From assembly GCA_016125185.1 (NCBI GenBank), contig WGMG01000001.1, positions 310,001-374,000 on the forward strand: DNA of 64,000 bases, in the 5' to 3' direction. The translations under genes and the position numbers were made by a program. A model generated the notes under the pieces. The model did no database searches. It was not told the origin of the DNA and saw nothing but the letters and a program-made list of their open reading frames with translations. Shown here piece after piece: positions 36,166 to 45,811 of the stretch. Within the stretch, counting starts at the first letter, position 1. Each line of letters starts with the position of its first letter. The stretch comes from Armatimonadota bacterium (GTDB lineage: Bacteria > Armatimonadota > Fimbriimonadia > Fimbriimonadales > Fimbriimonadaceae).

Positions 36166-37204
36166 CGTTTTTTGCCCTCCAAGACAAGATGTCGTCCAGC
36201 AGTCGGTTGGCTATCCAAGTGTTGATGTTGCGGATTCGATAGCCGGCCACGTCGGCGGCGGGCGAGATCCGCTCCAAAATGTCGTCCTGGGGTAGTTCGT
36301 GCAGGACGTAATACTGGAAAACGAGTCGTTTCCAGAGGGAGTTTGCCCCTAACGCCTGATCTCGAAACGGAATTCCTTCCGTCCGGCCCCAAAGGTTTAT
36401 CATCTTTTTAACAAAGGGATATCGCGAACGACATCTATCATGAATTTCCAAGCCTCTTTCCCGGGATAGCGGTTTTGCAGTTTTTGCTAGTGCAAGCGAG
36501 AACGGAATTCCGGCTCGGTAACGCATCAAAATAAAATCGACTTCTATACATGTCCAGTCGCCGATGGCCACTAATTCGGGATCGTTGCGCTTGGCGTGAA
36601 GCCAGATTCGGTCGAACTCGTCGTTGCTCCAAGATTCCAGGCCAAGGATCTCTGCGCAAAGCCTATCGCTGGAAATATAGAGCTCGTTGAAAGCGACCTT
36701 TCTTAGTACCCAGGGCGAAGAAATCCATTCCAAAAAGTCATCTGGTTGGATGGGTGGTGGTTGTCCGGCCGCGACAACCTTGAGCGCTTCTTCCGGCGAA
36801 AGTCCGTCGATGAAATGGAGTTGGGCGGCCAGGCAACGCTTATGGCCGTCTTCGGGCTCGACTCCCAGCCAGACTTCGTCAGCGACACTGTAAAGCCTTT
36901 CTCGGTCCAAGACCTTCGCGATGATCCCATGAACATCGATTCGATGGTCTTCGGTTTCGCGCAGGGGGCTGCTCGGGTTAGGGTTCTTGGCTGCGTGGCG
37001 GATGCCGTTGCGACACGATTCGTATAGGTATCCGTACCAAGCGGAGGCGGAATTGAACTGGAGTCGGGACCAGTGGTTGAGGATTCCGACAAACAGATTT
37101 TGGACGATTTCATCGCTTTCGTCTTCGGAGACGCCGCGCGAAAGGAGAAACTTCTGAAGAACCCGGCGACCGTCATCATACAGGACGGAATAGGACTCCT
37201 GCAT
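36158..37204 (-). CDS. ECF sigma-70-like protein with unusual C-terminal region
   Basis: 348 aa. Residues about 5-80 resemble sigma-70 region 2 (YDDGRRVLQKFLLSRG, EDESDEIVQNLFVGILNHW, SASAWYGYLYESCRNGIRH). The rest is not a normal region 4: about residues 105-345 hold Trp-rich helical segments (DDFLEWISSPWVLRKVAF, DRIWLHAKRND) with repeats of a Leu-rich pattern. It is longer than ordinary ECF factors (170-220 aa). Gene order and an eight-base overlap with the STAND ATPase suggest the ATPase controls or partners this factor. It could also be a sigma-derived adaptor without promoter binding. Confidence 0.65.
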   Translation of the reverse strand: MQESYSVLYDDGRRVLQKFLLSRGVSEDESDEIVQNLFVGILNHWSRLQFNSASAWYGYLYESCRNGIRHAAKNPNPSSPLRETEDHRIDVHGIIAKVLDRERLYSVADEVWLGVEPEDGHKRCLAAQLHFIDGLSPEEALKVVAAGQPPPIQPDDFLEWISSPWVLRKVAFNELYISSDRLCAEILGLESWSNDEFDRIWLHAKRNDPELVAIGDWTCIEVDFILMRYRAGIPFSLALAKTAKPLSRERGLEIHDRCRSRYPFVKKMINLWGRTEGIPFRDQALGANSLWKRLVFQYYVLHELPQDDILERISPAADVAGYRIRNINTWIANRLLDDILSWRAKNDG

Positions 37205-37336
37205 TTCTTCGCCGGTAGTACCGAATTTCGTCAGGGCTCGTTCGATCCGTCGTTTCGATTCCTTATGGTTCGGCCAAGAATTTTCTATTGGGCGATTATA
37301 CAGTTTTATCCAGATTGACTCCTAGTGACTTCCGTA

Positions 37337-37362
37337 CCGGGTTTTGACCTCAAGACCCCCGG
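37337..37362. promoter_or_regulatory. Hairpin in the divergent intergenic region
   Basis: CCGGGTTTTGA pairs with TCAAGACCCCCGG (one G-T pair, one extra C). It lies in the 328-base region 37205-37532 between the divergent sigma-like and Cys-rich genes. A further GC-rich region (37400-37440) with CCGCAAAG follows; I see no gene or known riboswitch. Confidence 0.4.
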
Positions 37363-37532
37363 CTAACCCCACCAGGTTGTTCGAGAACGAAACGGATGGG
37401 TCGGCGGACCTAGCCGCAAAGACGGAGCCGTGCGCGGCATATTAGAGACGATCTGACTAAGAAAGCAAGGATTGTGTTAGATCGATCTCGCGAATGGGGT
37501 TTGGTGGGGTAATCCTCATTTGGACTAATAGC

Positions 37533-38321
37533 ATGGAAAACCCCCGATTCATTCCCCTTACTTCTGACGACACGCTGTGGGTCTACGACACGGATGACAT
37601 TCAGCCGCTGATCAACGGAAACCTCGAGCAATGGTACGACGAGACAATCAATCCGCTATCGAACTGTCCTCGGCCCGACAGCGGTTTGATCCTGAAGTCG
37701 ATGCCTCAAGGACCGACCGGCTACGCATACCAAGTGGTCGGTGTGTGCGGCACGCCCTTGGTGCTGGTGGCTGGCCTCGAACAAGCCACTTCGAAGCCGC
37801 AGGCAGGTGGCTTGGTCGAACTTGAGAAGCCGCAGGGATTTTGGGACTGGTTCGAGCAAGCGCTCTCGACCCAGCCGGGACAATATGGAGGAATTGAGTT
37901 CTTTTTCCTGACCAAGGAGATGCAGCTGTACGTTCATCTCCAACTGGGACGCGACCACAACTTTGCCCTTCAGTACCTCAACGGGGTTGTCTCGCAGCCG
38001 GGCTACGCTCAGTGGATGTTGTACGGTAGTTCAACGCAAGGGTGCCTTATCGACCGAACCTTCTGGACTGTTGATTCCAACGGAGACAAAACTCCGCTCG
38101 ACGTGAGCAAAATCACGTTTGCCCTCGACGATGCCAACGTCCAAACAACCGAGGCGGGCACTCAGGATATGTGCCCGGCTGACTGCTGCTATCTGGCCTG
38201 CGGCGTGACCGCCTGCTGCCTCAGCAAGTTCGAACCGGACAGCGGAACCGTGATCGGAAGCGTGGACATGGCTCTGGTCAAGACGTACTGCGACGATTGT
38301 CACGGCGGGCCCTGCCTGTAA
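37533..38321 (+). CDS. Orphan protein with Cys-rich C-terminus
   Basis: 262 aa from the ATG at 37533 (MENPRFIPLTSDDTLWVYD); an ATG at 37494 would add 13 residues and has a TAGATC box nine bases before it. No signal peptide. The body is a soluble alpha/beta-looking domain with Trp and aromatic residues (GFWDWFEQAL, IEFFFLTKEMQLYVHLQLG). The last 60 residues hold nine Cys: CPADCCYLACGVTACC and YCDDCHGGPCL. This may bind metal or a cofactor. I know no family. It is divergent from the sigma-like/STAND pair and ends in a strong hairpin. It is a candidate target or sensor of that pair. Confidence 0.7.
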   Translation: MENPRFIPLTSDDTLWVYDTDDIQPLINGNLEQWYDETINPLSNCPRPDSGLILKSMPQGPTGYAYQVVGVCGTPLVLVAGLEQATSKPQAGGLVELEKPQGFWDWFEQALSTQPGQYGGIEFFFLTKEMQLYVHLQLGRDHNFALQYLNGVVSQPGYAQWMLYGSSTQGCLIDRTFWTVDSNGDKTPLDVSKITFALDDANVQTTEAGTQDMCPADCCYLACGVTACCLSKFEPDSGTVIGSVDMALVKTYCDDCHGGPCL

Positions 38322-39739
<1,418 letters not shown>

Positions 39740-39740
<1 letters not shown>

Positions 39741-40780
39741 TGCGGGAAGACGTTTTCGCCCACTCGACCGGCACCGGCGACAAGCCAGAATGGCTTCGTG
39801 AGCGGCTGAAATGGTTCCAAAGCCTGAAGTTTGGAATCATCCTGCATTGGGGCGTCTATTCGTTTTGGGACTGCTGCGAAAGCTGGCCGTTGGTGCCAGA
39901 TTGCGACTGGTCGCGGCGCGACGAGATTCGGTGTTGGACCGAGCGAAATAAAGACATCGATTGGTTTCAGCGGGACTACCGAAACCTGCATAAGCAGTTC
40001 AACCCCACCGGCTTCGATCCCGACCAATGGGCGAATCTGTTTGTTGAGGCGGGAGCCAAGTACGTGTGCTTCACCACTAAGCATCACGACGGCTTTTGCA
40101 TGTGGGACACCGAGACCACCGACTACAAAATCACCGGCGAGGAGTGCCCGTTTCACACGAACTCCAATGCCGACGTAACAAAAGCGCTGTTCGAAAGCTG
40201 TCGTCGGGCGGGGTTGGCCGTTTCCGTCTACTTCAGCAAAGCGGATTGGCATTGCCCTTATTACTGGTCGCCAGAACCTCGTCCGATGTCGCAGACCGCC
40301 AACACGGTCGACGATCCAGAAACGTGGGAGAAGTTTGTCCAGTACACCCATCGGCAAATTCGCGAGTTGATGACCAACTACGGCAAGGTCGATATTCTCT
40401 GGCTCGACGCCGGATGGGTTCGGGGCAAAGAGGACATCCGAATGGCGGAAATGGTCGCGATGGCCCGCGAGCTTCAGCCTGGGCTGATCGTCGCCAATCG
40501 AGCCGTCGGGGACGAATTCGAAGACTTTGTCACTCCCGAACGGGAAATCCCCGACGACCAACTGCCGGATGTGTGGGAAGCGTGTCTGCCTCTCGGCCCG
40601 GATTGGAAGTACGTCGAAAACCAGCCACTCAAATCGGCGGCTCAGGTGGTCGAGGAGATCGAAACGGCCAATCGTCGGGGCGGAAACTTTCTGTTGGGAA
40701 TCGGACCGAAGTACGACGGAACTATCCCCGATAGGGATACGGAAATCCTGCTTGAGATCGGTCGTCTACGGCGTAATTAG
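39740..40780 (+). CDS. Glycoside hydrolase family 29 (alpha-L-fucosidase)
   Basis: 346 aa, barrel only. The core matches GH29: LKFGIILHWGVYSFW, FDPDQWANLFVEAGAKYVCFTTKHHDGFCMWDT, and the nucleophile Asp in DILWLDAGW (near 224). It ends with GNFLLGIGPKYDGTIPDRDTEILLEIG, which is characteristic of the family. No signal peptide is visible, so it would be cytoplasmic. The usual C-terminal beta-sandwich domain is missing. It is translationally coupled to argG, a pairing with no obvious metabolic logic. Confidence 0.9.
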
Positions 40781-40875
40781 CAGATTCACGCCGACTTCAT
40801 ACACGCAATACGCCTTTTCTGCCAAAATTGATTGAACCCTTTTCGTGTAAAAGGTGTACCTATTGGAGAAAGAGA

Positions 40876-41442
40876 TTGGCAGATACGAGCGATTTTAAGA
40901 CTGGAATGGCGTTTCAAATGGACGGCGATATTTGGACGCTCCTGGAATTCCAGCACGTAAAACCCGGCAAGGGTGGCGCATTCGTAAGAACGAGGCTCCG
41001 AAAAGTAAAATCCGGGCAAGTTTTGGAAAAAACCTTCCGATCGGGCGAAAAAATAGACCCAGTATTTCTTGAGAAGGTTAAAATGCAATTCTTATACAAA
41101 CAAGGATCAGAAGCGATTTTGATGGATTTGGACTCATACGAGCAGATTCCCGTCGAAATGGCGACCCTTGGCGACCAGGCTGAATACCTGAAGGAAGACA
41201 TGGAAATCATCTCTCTCCAGGTGCGGGAAGAAGTTTTGGGCTATGAATTGCCGAACTTTGTCGAGCTTGAAGTCGTTGAAACTGATCCAGGGGAACGGGG
41301 TAATACGGTGAGTGGTGGCGCAACAAAGCCCGCTAAACTCGAATCGGGTGCCACTGTACAAGTACCGTTCCATATCAACATCGGAGACGTCTTAAAGATT
41401 GACACTCGCGAAGGCAAGTATCTTGAGCGCGTAAAGAAGTAG
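40876..41442 (+). CDS. efp: Elongation factor P
   Basis: 188 aa from a TTG start at 40876, with GGAGAAAG four bases upstream; this fits the family length, while a longer frame from 40828 adds an unrelated Cys-rich tail. The three beta-barrel domains are recognisable: FKTGMAFQMDGDIWTLLEFQHVKPGKGGAFVRTRLR, the conserved Lys in PGKGG (modified in many species), EYLKEDMEI, and the C-terminal GATVQVPFHINIGDVLKIDTREGKYLERV. It rescues ribosomes stalled at polyproline, relevant here given the Pro-rich segments in alaS and the FHA protein. Confidence 0.95.
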   Translation: MADTSDFKTGMAFQMDGDIWTLLEFQHVKPGKGGAFVRTRLRKVKSGQVLEKTFRSGEKIDPVFLEKVKMQFLYKQGSEAILMDLDSYEQIPVEMATLGDQAEYLKEDMEIISLQVREEVLGYELPNFVELEVVETDPGERGNTVSGGATKPAKLESGATVQVPFHINIGDVLKIDTREGKYLERVKK

Positions 41443-41449
41443 AAACACC

Positions 41450-42517
41450 ATGAAGCCAGGACCCAAAAAGGACCCGACCGAGTTTCAACCGGATTTCCTC
41501 GGTGAAATCCCGTATGCAATCGCTCGGTACTCTTTTTGGGGCGGCGTCATCGCTCTGGTTTTGGGCATCGCGGCTGCGGTGTACCTAATGACGGCTGCCG
41601 CCGAGCCTGCTCGGGTCAAGGCGATCACTGGCACCATGGACTTCCTGCAGAAGGAGATGCTGGTCGCCGTGATTTGCACGGTGGCGGGATCGGCATGGCT
41701 CTTCTGGGAGGAAGAGATCATGGTCGCCCTCAATCTGATGGGGGCAGCGCTGCTGTTCGCATCTGGCTGGCTGTTGCCAAACGTCATTTCGACGAGTCCC
41801 GATTCCAATACTGCCGTCAAGGCGGGTTACGACGCACTGGGGGTAGCCGGGCAGCTCTATCTTGCTCTTGCAGTCTTGGTCCTTATCATCGACCTTAGCC
41901 TGCGAATCCGTCAGAGGGCGATTCAGGGCGCGAAAAAGGACAGCTTGCGCTACGGCAAAGGCGTCACTGAGGAAAGCGACCGTAAAAACGTCTTCATGGG
42001 CAAGTGCTGGCAACTGCCCTATTGCCGAAAGTTCGTTCGCGAAAAGTGCCCGATTTACCACGCTCAGCGAACCTGCTGGCGGGAGCTTGTGGGCTGTATG
42101 TGCGAAGAAGCCGTCATCCGCGTCGCGATGGAAGGCAAGCCGATTTCCAAGGAAGCCCTGCTGTCTGGTGCGGCGATTCCCCGTAACAGCAAGCTTCCCG
42201 ATAGCGCTAAGCGCGAGCGGTGCCGCAACTGCGTCATCTACAACGAACACCAAAAGCACAAATACCGCTTGGCGATGCCGGCGGCGTTGATCTTTTACGT
42301 CCTGGTGTACGTTTTGTTTAAGGGCCCGCTGGCGGACATGATCAATACCTTCTTGTCCCGTGGCAGTAAGATGGTGACCGACAGCACAGGTGGCGCGGTA
42401 AAGAACGTCCACACCGGCGACTTCTTCACGCAGTTCCTCGTTCTCGCCGTCGTGGTGGTCCTGTGGGCGTACACGATCAAGATGATCGAGTACGCGCTGT
42501 TCAAACTCAAGATCTAA
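41450..42517 (+). CDS. Membrane protein with a Cys-rich cytoplasmic loop
   Basis: 355 aa, seven bases after efp. About five membrane segments: 31-52, 74-92, 98-114, 135-155, and two near the C-terminus (about 275-295, 320-345). Between them, about residues 178-262, is a soluble loop with eight or more Cys: GKCWQLPYCRKFVREKCPIYH, TCWRELVGCMCEE and RCRNCVIYNEHQKHK. The C..C..C..C spacing suggests zinc or Fe-S binding. I recognise no family. The next gene's ATG overlaps its stop (TAATG), so efp, this gene and the RtcA-like gene form a unit. Confidence 0.7.
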   Translation: MKPGPKKDPTEFQPDFLGEIPYAIARYSFWGGVIALVLGIAAAVYLMTAAAEPARVKAITGTMDFLQKEMLVAVICTVAGSAWLFWEEEIMVALNLMGAALLFASGWLLPNVISTSPDSNTAVKAGYDALGVAGQLYLALAVLVLIIDLSLRIRQRAIQGAKKDSLRYGKGVTEESDRKNVFMGKCWQLPYCRKFVREKCPIYHAQRTCWRELVGCMCEEAVIRVAMEGKPISKEALLSGAAIPRNSKLPDSAKRERCRNCVIYNEHQKHKYRLAMPAALIFYVLVYVLFKGPLADMINTFLSRGSKMVTDSTGGAVKNVHTGDFFTQFLVLAVVVVLWAYTIKMIEYALFKLKI

Positions 42518-43566
42518 TGTCGGGCCTTATTCGACTGGATGGCTCCCATGGCGAAGGCGGCGGGGCGTTGCTGCGGTCGGCCCTGTCGATGTCCGTTCTC
42601 ACCCAACAAGGATTCCAGATCGAGCACATCCGGACCGGAACCAAATATCCAGGTCTGGATGTCGAAGACATCACGCTCCTGAAGGCGCTGGCCCATGCGT
42701 GCGATGCCGACACGTCCGACCTTGCGCCGGGCGCGCTTTCGCTTCTATTCGTGCCCAAGAAGGCGGTCAAACCGATCAAGGGGCGCATTAAGACGGAGCG
42801 TAACATGGCTGGTCGCGGTTCAAATGCGCTGGTGTTATCGGCCGCCCTTGCGCCGATCCTTTCTCGGAGCGGCGGGTATTCGGACTTCGAAATCGAGGGC
42901 GAGACGTTCTCGAATAACTCGATGACCTTCGACTATTTCAATCAGGTGCTTGGGTCATTTTGGCGGAAGCAGAACCTGCACATTCAGGCCGAAATTCTGA
43001 AGGCGGCCTACTCCCGCGATGGCGAGGGCCTCTGTCGGATCGAGGTGGAACCGTCGCCCTTTGCGGGCATAAAGTACGTGGAGCGGGGGCGGGCCAAGCT
43101 CCTGCAGGCATCGGTGAGTTTCTCCAAGCTCAGCTTTGCCGTCGCCGACCGAGCGGTTTCCCACCTGCAAAAGCTGGCCCACTCGGTGCGGGCCAACTTC
43201 GACTGCGACGTGCACGAGGTTCCAAGCGATGGACCGGGCATGCAGATCACGGTTTGGATGCAGTACGAACACGGAATCGGCGGTGGGAGCGCGATGGGCG
43301 CTAAGAAGATTCCCGCGGAGCAAGTTGCCCAAGAAGCATTCGAAAAGTGCTTCGACTGGATCGCCGACGAAGCTCCGCTCGATGCGATTTTGGCGGAACA
43401 TGCGCTATTGCCAGCCTGCTTTGCCGACGATGAGACCGAATTCCGCGTATCAGAATTGACGTCTCGCTTCACGACCATTTCCTGGGTGATCAAGCAGTTT
43501 TCGCCAGTCCGAATCATGATCAAGGGCAAACAGGGGGAGTCTGGCGTGGTGAAGGTCAGTCGTTAG
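42517..43566 (+). CDS. RNA 3'-terminal phosphate cyclase-like protein (RtcA family), catalytic His replaced
   Basis: 349 aa from the ATG overlapping the upstream stop. RtcA-type features: LIRLDGSHGEGGGALLRSALSMSVLT at the start, a central RGSNALVLSAALAPIL strand, and a C-terminal SWVIKQFSPVRIMI. RtcA adenylates itself on a His in a HLLTNIWVIE motif (His309 in E. coli) and turns RNA 3'-phosphates into 2',3'-cyclic ends. By hand alignment that His is Arg here (SRFTTISWVIKQF), and the HLADQ motif reads ILAEH. It may be an inactive RCL1-like member. No rtcB or rtcR is nearby. Confidence 0.75.
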   Translation: MSGLIRLDGSHGEGGGALLRSALSMSVLTQQGFQIEHIRTGTKYPGLDVEDITLLKALAHACDADTSDLAPGALSLLFVPKKAVKPIKGRIKTERNMAGRGSNALVLSAALAPILSRSGGYSDFEIEGETFSNNSMTFDYFNQVLGSFWRKQNLHIQAEILKAAYSRDGEGLCRIEVEPSPFAGIKYVERGRAKLLQASVSFSKLSFAVADRAVSHLQKLAHSVRANFDCDVHEVPSDGPGMQITVWMQYEHGIGGGSAMGAKKIPAEQVAQEAFEKCFDWIADEAPLDAILAEHALLPACFADDETEFRVSELTSRFTTISWVIKQFSPVRIMIKGKQGESGVVKVSR

Positions 43567-43569
43567 AGG

Positions 43570-43575
43570 TATTGT
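43570..43575 (+). promoter_or_regulatory. -10-like box TATTGT
   Basis: Ends six bases before the ATG at 43582, just after the RtcA-like stop. Confidence 0.4.
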
Positions 43576-43581
43576 CTACAC

Positions 43582-44190
43582 ATGCGGGGATGGGCTTGTT
43601 TACTGGTTGTTACGATGGTTGCTTCGGCGTTTGCCGACCGAGTGATTGACGTTCCAACCGGCCACACACTACCCCAATACACCTTCGAATACTCCTTCCT
43701 GGAATCGACCAACGAGAAGGGCAGCCGCGACCGCTACATGGTCTACTCGCCGCTCAAGGGCGTCGAAGTCGGCTTGCGACAGCGGTTCCGGCCGAACGAG
43801 AACGGCCACACCACCGCTGATTTCTCTTACAACGTCGTTAATCCGATTTCTTCCGTCTCGCCCGGTATTTCGGTTGGGATGCTCGATGCCATGGATCAGA
43901 CGGTCGACGGTCGCCGAACGTACATCGCCTTCACATTCCGTGAACTCCTGCAGGTCGGAGAACGAGGCGAGCACGGCGAGGCAACCCTTGGCGTGCAGTT
44001 TGGCCACCTCAATTCCGGCTTTGTCGGAGTGACGTTGCCGCTTGGCGAACGATTTCAACTGCTGACCGAGCACAACGGCAACCGAATTTCGGCTGGGTTC
44101 GAGATCGAGCCTTCGGCCGACATCAAGGCGCGGGTTGTGACTCAGGATGGGACGCTTCTGTTTGGTCTGAACTTGTCTCGCCGCTTTTGA
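43582..44190 (+). CDS. Exported protein of unknown function
   Basis: 202 aa. Clear signal peptide (MRGWACLLVVTMVASAFA, cleavage after AFA). The mature part has alternating polar/hydrophobic strands (VEVGLRQRFR, TADFSYNV, TLGVQFGHLNSGFVGVTLPLG) and ends with a terminal Phe (LFGLNLSRRF), as outer-membrane beta-barrels often do. I infer a small outer-membrane or periplasmic beta protein; no family recognised. Its last 68 bases overlap the convergent acyltransferase gene. Confidence 0.65.
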   Translation: MRGWACLLVVTMVASAFADRVIDVPTGHTLPQYTFEYSFLESTNEKGSRDRYMVYSPLKGVEVGLRQRFRPNENGHTTADFSYNVVNPISSVSPGISVGMLDAMDQTVDGRRTYIAFTFRELLQVGERGEHGEATLGVQFGHLNSGFVGVTLPLGERFQLLTEHNGNRISAGFEIEPSADIKARVVTQDGTLLFGLNLSRRF

Positions 44191-44839
44191 TCATAAATCC
44201 GTGCTCGTTGCACAGACTCGCAATCCGGTCGGCTAATACTCGGGCAAACGTCTCGCGGTTCTTCTTCTCGTTCGAATCCTGGCAGACTTCGGCATAGGTG
44301 AACGGCTTTCCGTAAACAACCAAGACCTTGCTTCGCTTCGGCTTCGATGCGCCCTTTGGCCACCGTTTCACGGTGCCGATAAGGGCGACGGGCACCACTT
44401 GGGCATTAGTCTTCTTGGCCAACATGCTGACGCCGCGCTGAACAGGCAACATGGTCTTACCATCGCCCCGAGTGCCTTCGGGAAAGACCAATACCGCTTC
44501 GCCGCTGTTTAGGAGGGCGATCGTGACCTTGACCGATTCCGTGTCGCCTTCCCCGCGGTTGACGGGAAACGCGCCAAGCGACCGGATCAGGCCGCCGAAG
44601 AACTTGTGGTCGAAGAGGTCGGCTTTGGCCATGAATCGAAGCCGACGCTTACAACCACATGCCACGGCTGGAGGATCAACGTGGCTGACGTGGATGGGCG
44701 CAAAGATGACTGGTCCCGTCATCGGGATGTTCTCAGTTCCGGTCGAGTCGAATCCACCGCCCAGCCGGAAAAAGAAGACGCGGGTGAACCAACGACAGAA
44801 TGCGAACCAGGTTGGATGAGCCTTGGGGACGACGCTCAT
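44123..44839 (-). CDS. plsC: 1-acyl-sn-glycerol-3-phosphate acyltransferase (PlsC family)
   Basis: 238 aa. The acyltransferase signatures are in order: block I HVSHVDP (HX4D), block II MAKADLFDHKFFGGLIRSLGAFPVNRG, and block III VFPEGTRGDG, followed by VVPVALIG. It transfers a second acyl chain to lysophosphatidate at the inner membrane. The last 25 residues (SSDQTEASHPESQPAP) are a polar tail encoded antisense to the end of the exported-protein gene. It overlaps the upstream gene by four bases and ends a three-gene unit starting at 45776. Confidence 0.88.
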   Translation of the reverse strand: MSVVPKAHPTWFAFCRWFTRVFFFRLGGGFDSTGTENIPMTGPVIFAPIHVSHVDPPAVACGCKRRLRFMAKADLFDHKFFGGLIRSLGAFPVNRGEGDTESVKVTIALLNSGEAVLVFPEGTRGDGKTMLPVQRGVSMLAKKTNAQVVPVALIGTVKRWPKGASKPKRSKVLVVYGKPFTYAEVCQDSNEKKNRETFARVLADRIASLCNEHGFMIKSGETSSDQTEASHPESQPAP

Positions 44840-45423
44840 TCGGCGTGCTTCGCCATCTCTCGCATCAGATCGTAAGCCATGTGGTCGAGGAAGATCTGCT
44901 GGATAAAGAGGCGAATCTTCTGCTCGTCTGTCATCTTGTCCGTCTTTCCGCCTACGAACGACGGGTCGATCAGGTTCTTGATGACGTTCATCTGACCTTC
45001 GTTCAGAGTCTTTTTGCAGACTTCGTAGATCATGTCCACCATCTCGTTGGTGGCGATGCGGCGGCGCGTAACCAGGGCGTCTTGAACCTTGATCAGTTTC
45101 TCTTGAAGCTCTCGACTGGGGTACTTGCCATCATTGGTGGCCCCGCTGAGCGCGGTGTCGATATCGCCCTCGACCTTTTTCAATTCTTTGGCATCGAGGT
45201 CTTTAATATCGTTTTCTTTAGCCCGACATCGCTCGATCACCGTGAGGAGGTCGTTGTACTGCGACTTCTTGAGGAGAATCGGCTGAATGAACTTAATAAG
45301 ATTGAGCTGCTGGATTTTATACAGAATCTTATCGACGTCGGCTGATCCCTGCGTCGGTGCAGAAGCAAAAGCGGCGAATGGCGCGGCCATCGCAATCATG
45401 GCAACGAGAACTTTGATTTTCAT
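44836..45423 (-). CDS. Exported helical protein of unknown function
   Basis: 195 aa from the ATG at 45423 (MKIKVLVAMIAMAAPFAAFA), a clear signal peptide; a longer frame to 45612 would add an improbable Cys/Arg-rich leader. The mature protein is helical and highly charged (KILYKIQQLNLIKFIQPILLKKSQYNDLLTVIER) and probably periplasmic. No family recognised. It starts 15 bases after the small membrane gene stop and overlaps plsC by four bases, so an envelope role is likely. Confidence 0.7.
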   Translation of the reverse strand: MKIKVLVAMIAMAAPFAAFASAPTQGSADVDKILYKIQQLNLIKFIQPILLKKSQYNDLLTVIERCRAKENDIKDLDAKELKKVEGDIDTALSGATNDGKYPSRELQEKLIKVQDALVTRRRIATNEMVDMIYEVCKKTLNEGQMNVIKNLIDPSFVGGKTDKMTDEQKIRLFIQQIFLDHMAYDLMREMAKHAE

Positions 45424-45437
45424 GGCAATCCCTATGA

Positions 45438-45776
45438 TTATGAACGTTTCGTATTTTCGTCCGTTTCTGACGTTGTGGCAAGGCTTACGAAAGAAAGCAT
45501 CGCCAGGACTTGCAGCCCAACAAAGATCATCATAAACAGCAGAATTCCGACGAGATGGAGGACATCGGGAGCCTGCCAGTTGCGAACACCATCGGCAACT
45601 CGTAGCGCGCAAAGGGCAGAACCAAAGGAGGTTAGGCTCGCCAGCAAACCCATCACTATCCGCTTCCGTCGATCGATCTGGGTGAAAAAGTCTCGATTTC
45701 TTGCGGAATTCCTATACAGCCAGAAAGAGAAAAAAGCAACAAATACCAGAAAAACGATTCCAAAGTCCCAGAGCAT
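45438..45776 (-). CDS. Small three-segment membrane protein
   Basis: 112 aa from the ATG at 45776 (a TTG at 45779 is also in frame). Membrane segments at about 4-20, 42-60 and 73-98 separated by a basic loop (RNSARNRDFFTQIDRRKR). The C-terminal tail is polar. No family recognised. It heads the unit with the exported helical protein and plsC. Confidence 0.6.
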   Translation of the reverse strand: MLWDFGIVFLVFVAFFSFWLYRNSARNRDFFTQIDRRKRIVMGLLASLTSFGSALCALRVADGVRNWQAPDVLHLVGILLFMMIFVGLQVLAMLSFVSLATTSETDENTKRS

Positions 45777-45799
45777 CAACGCAATTCCTTTCTAGACGG

Positions 45800-45805
45800 T
45801 AAATT
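45800..45805 (+). promoter_or_regulatory. -10-like box TAAATT
   Basis: Ends six bases before the GTG at 45812. Confidence 0.45.
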
Positions 45806-45811
45806 AGCTCG

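Noticed and set aside
37380-37450. Possible riboswitch (CCGCAAAG resembles part of a c-di-GMP-I motif)
   Set aside because: The partner GGGCAAACC helix and tetraloop-receptor elements are not found; only a fragment matches.
38298-38320. CxxCH-like motif (CDDCH) in the Cys-rich orphan as a haem c site
   Set aside because: The protein has no signal peptide, so cytochrome c maturation is implausible; the motif sits within a larger Cys cluster.
44250-44275. tRNA T-loop-like GTTCGAATCC
   Set aside because: Inside plsC; no acceptor or anticodon stem can be formed around it.
44836-45612. Longer start of the exported helical protein
   Set aside because: The extra 63 residues lie antisense in the small membrane gene and hide a perfect signal peptide at 45423.
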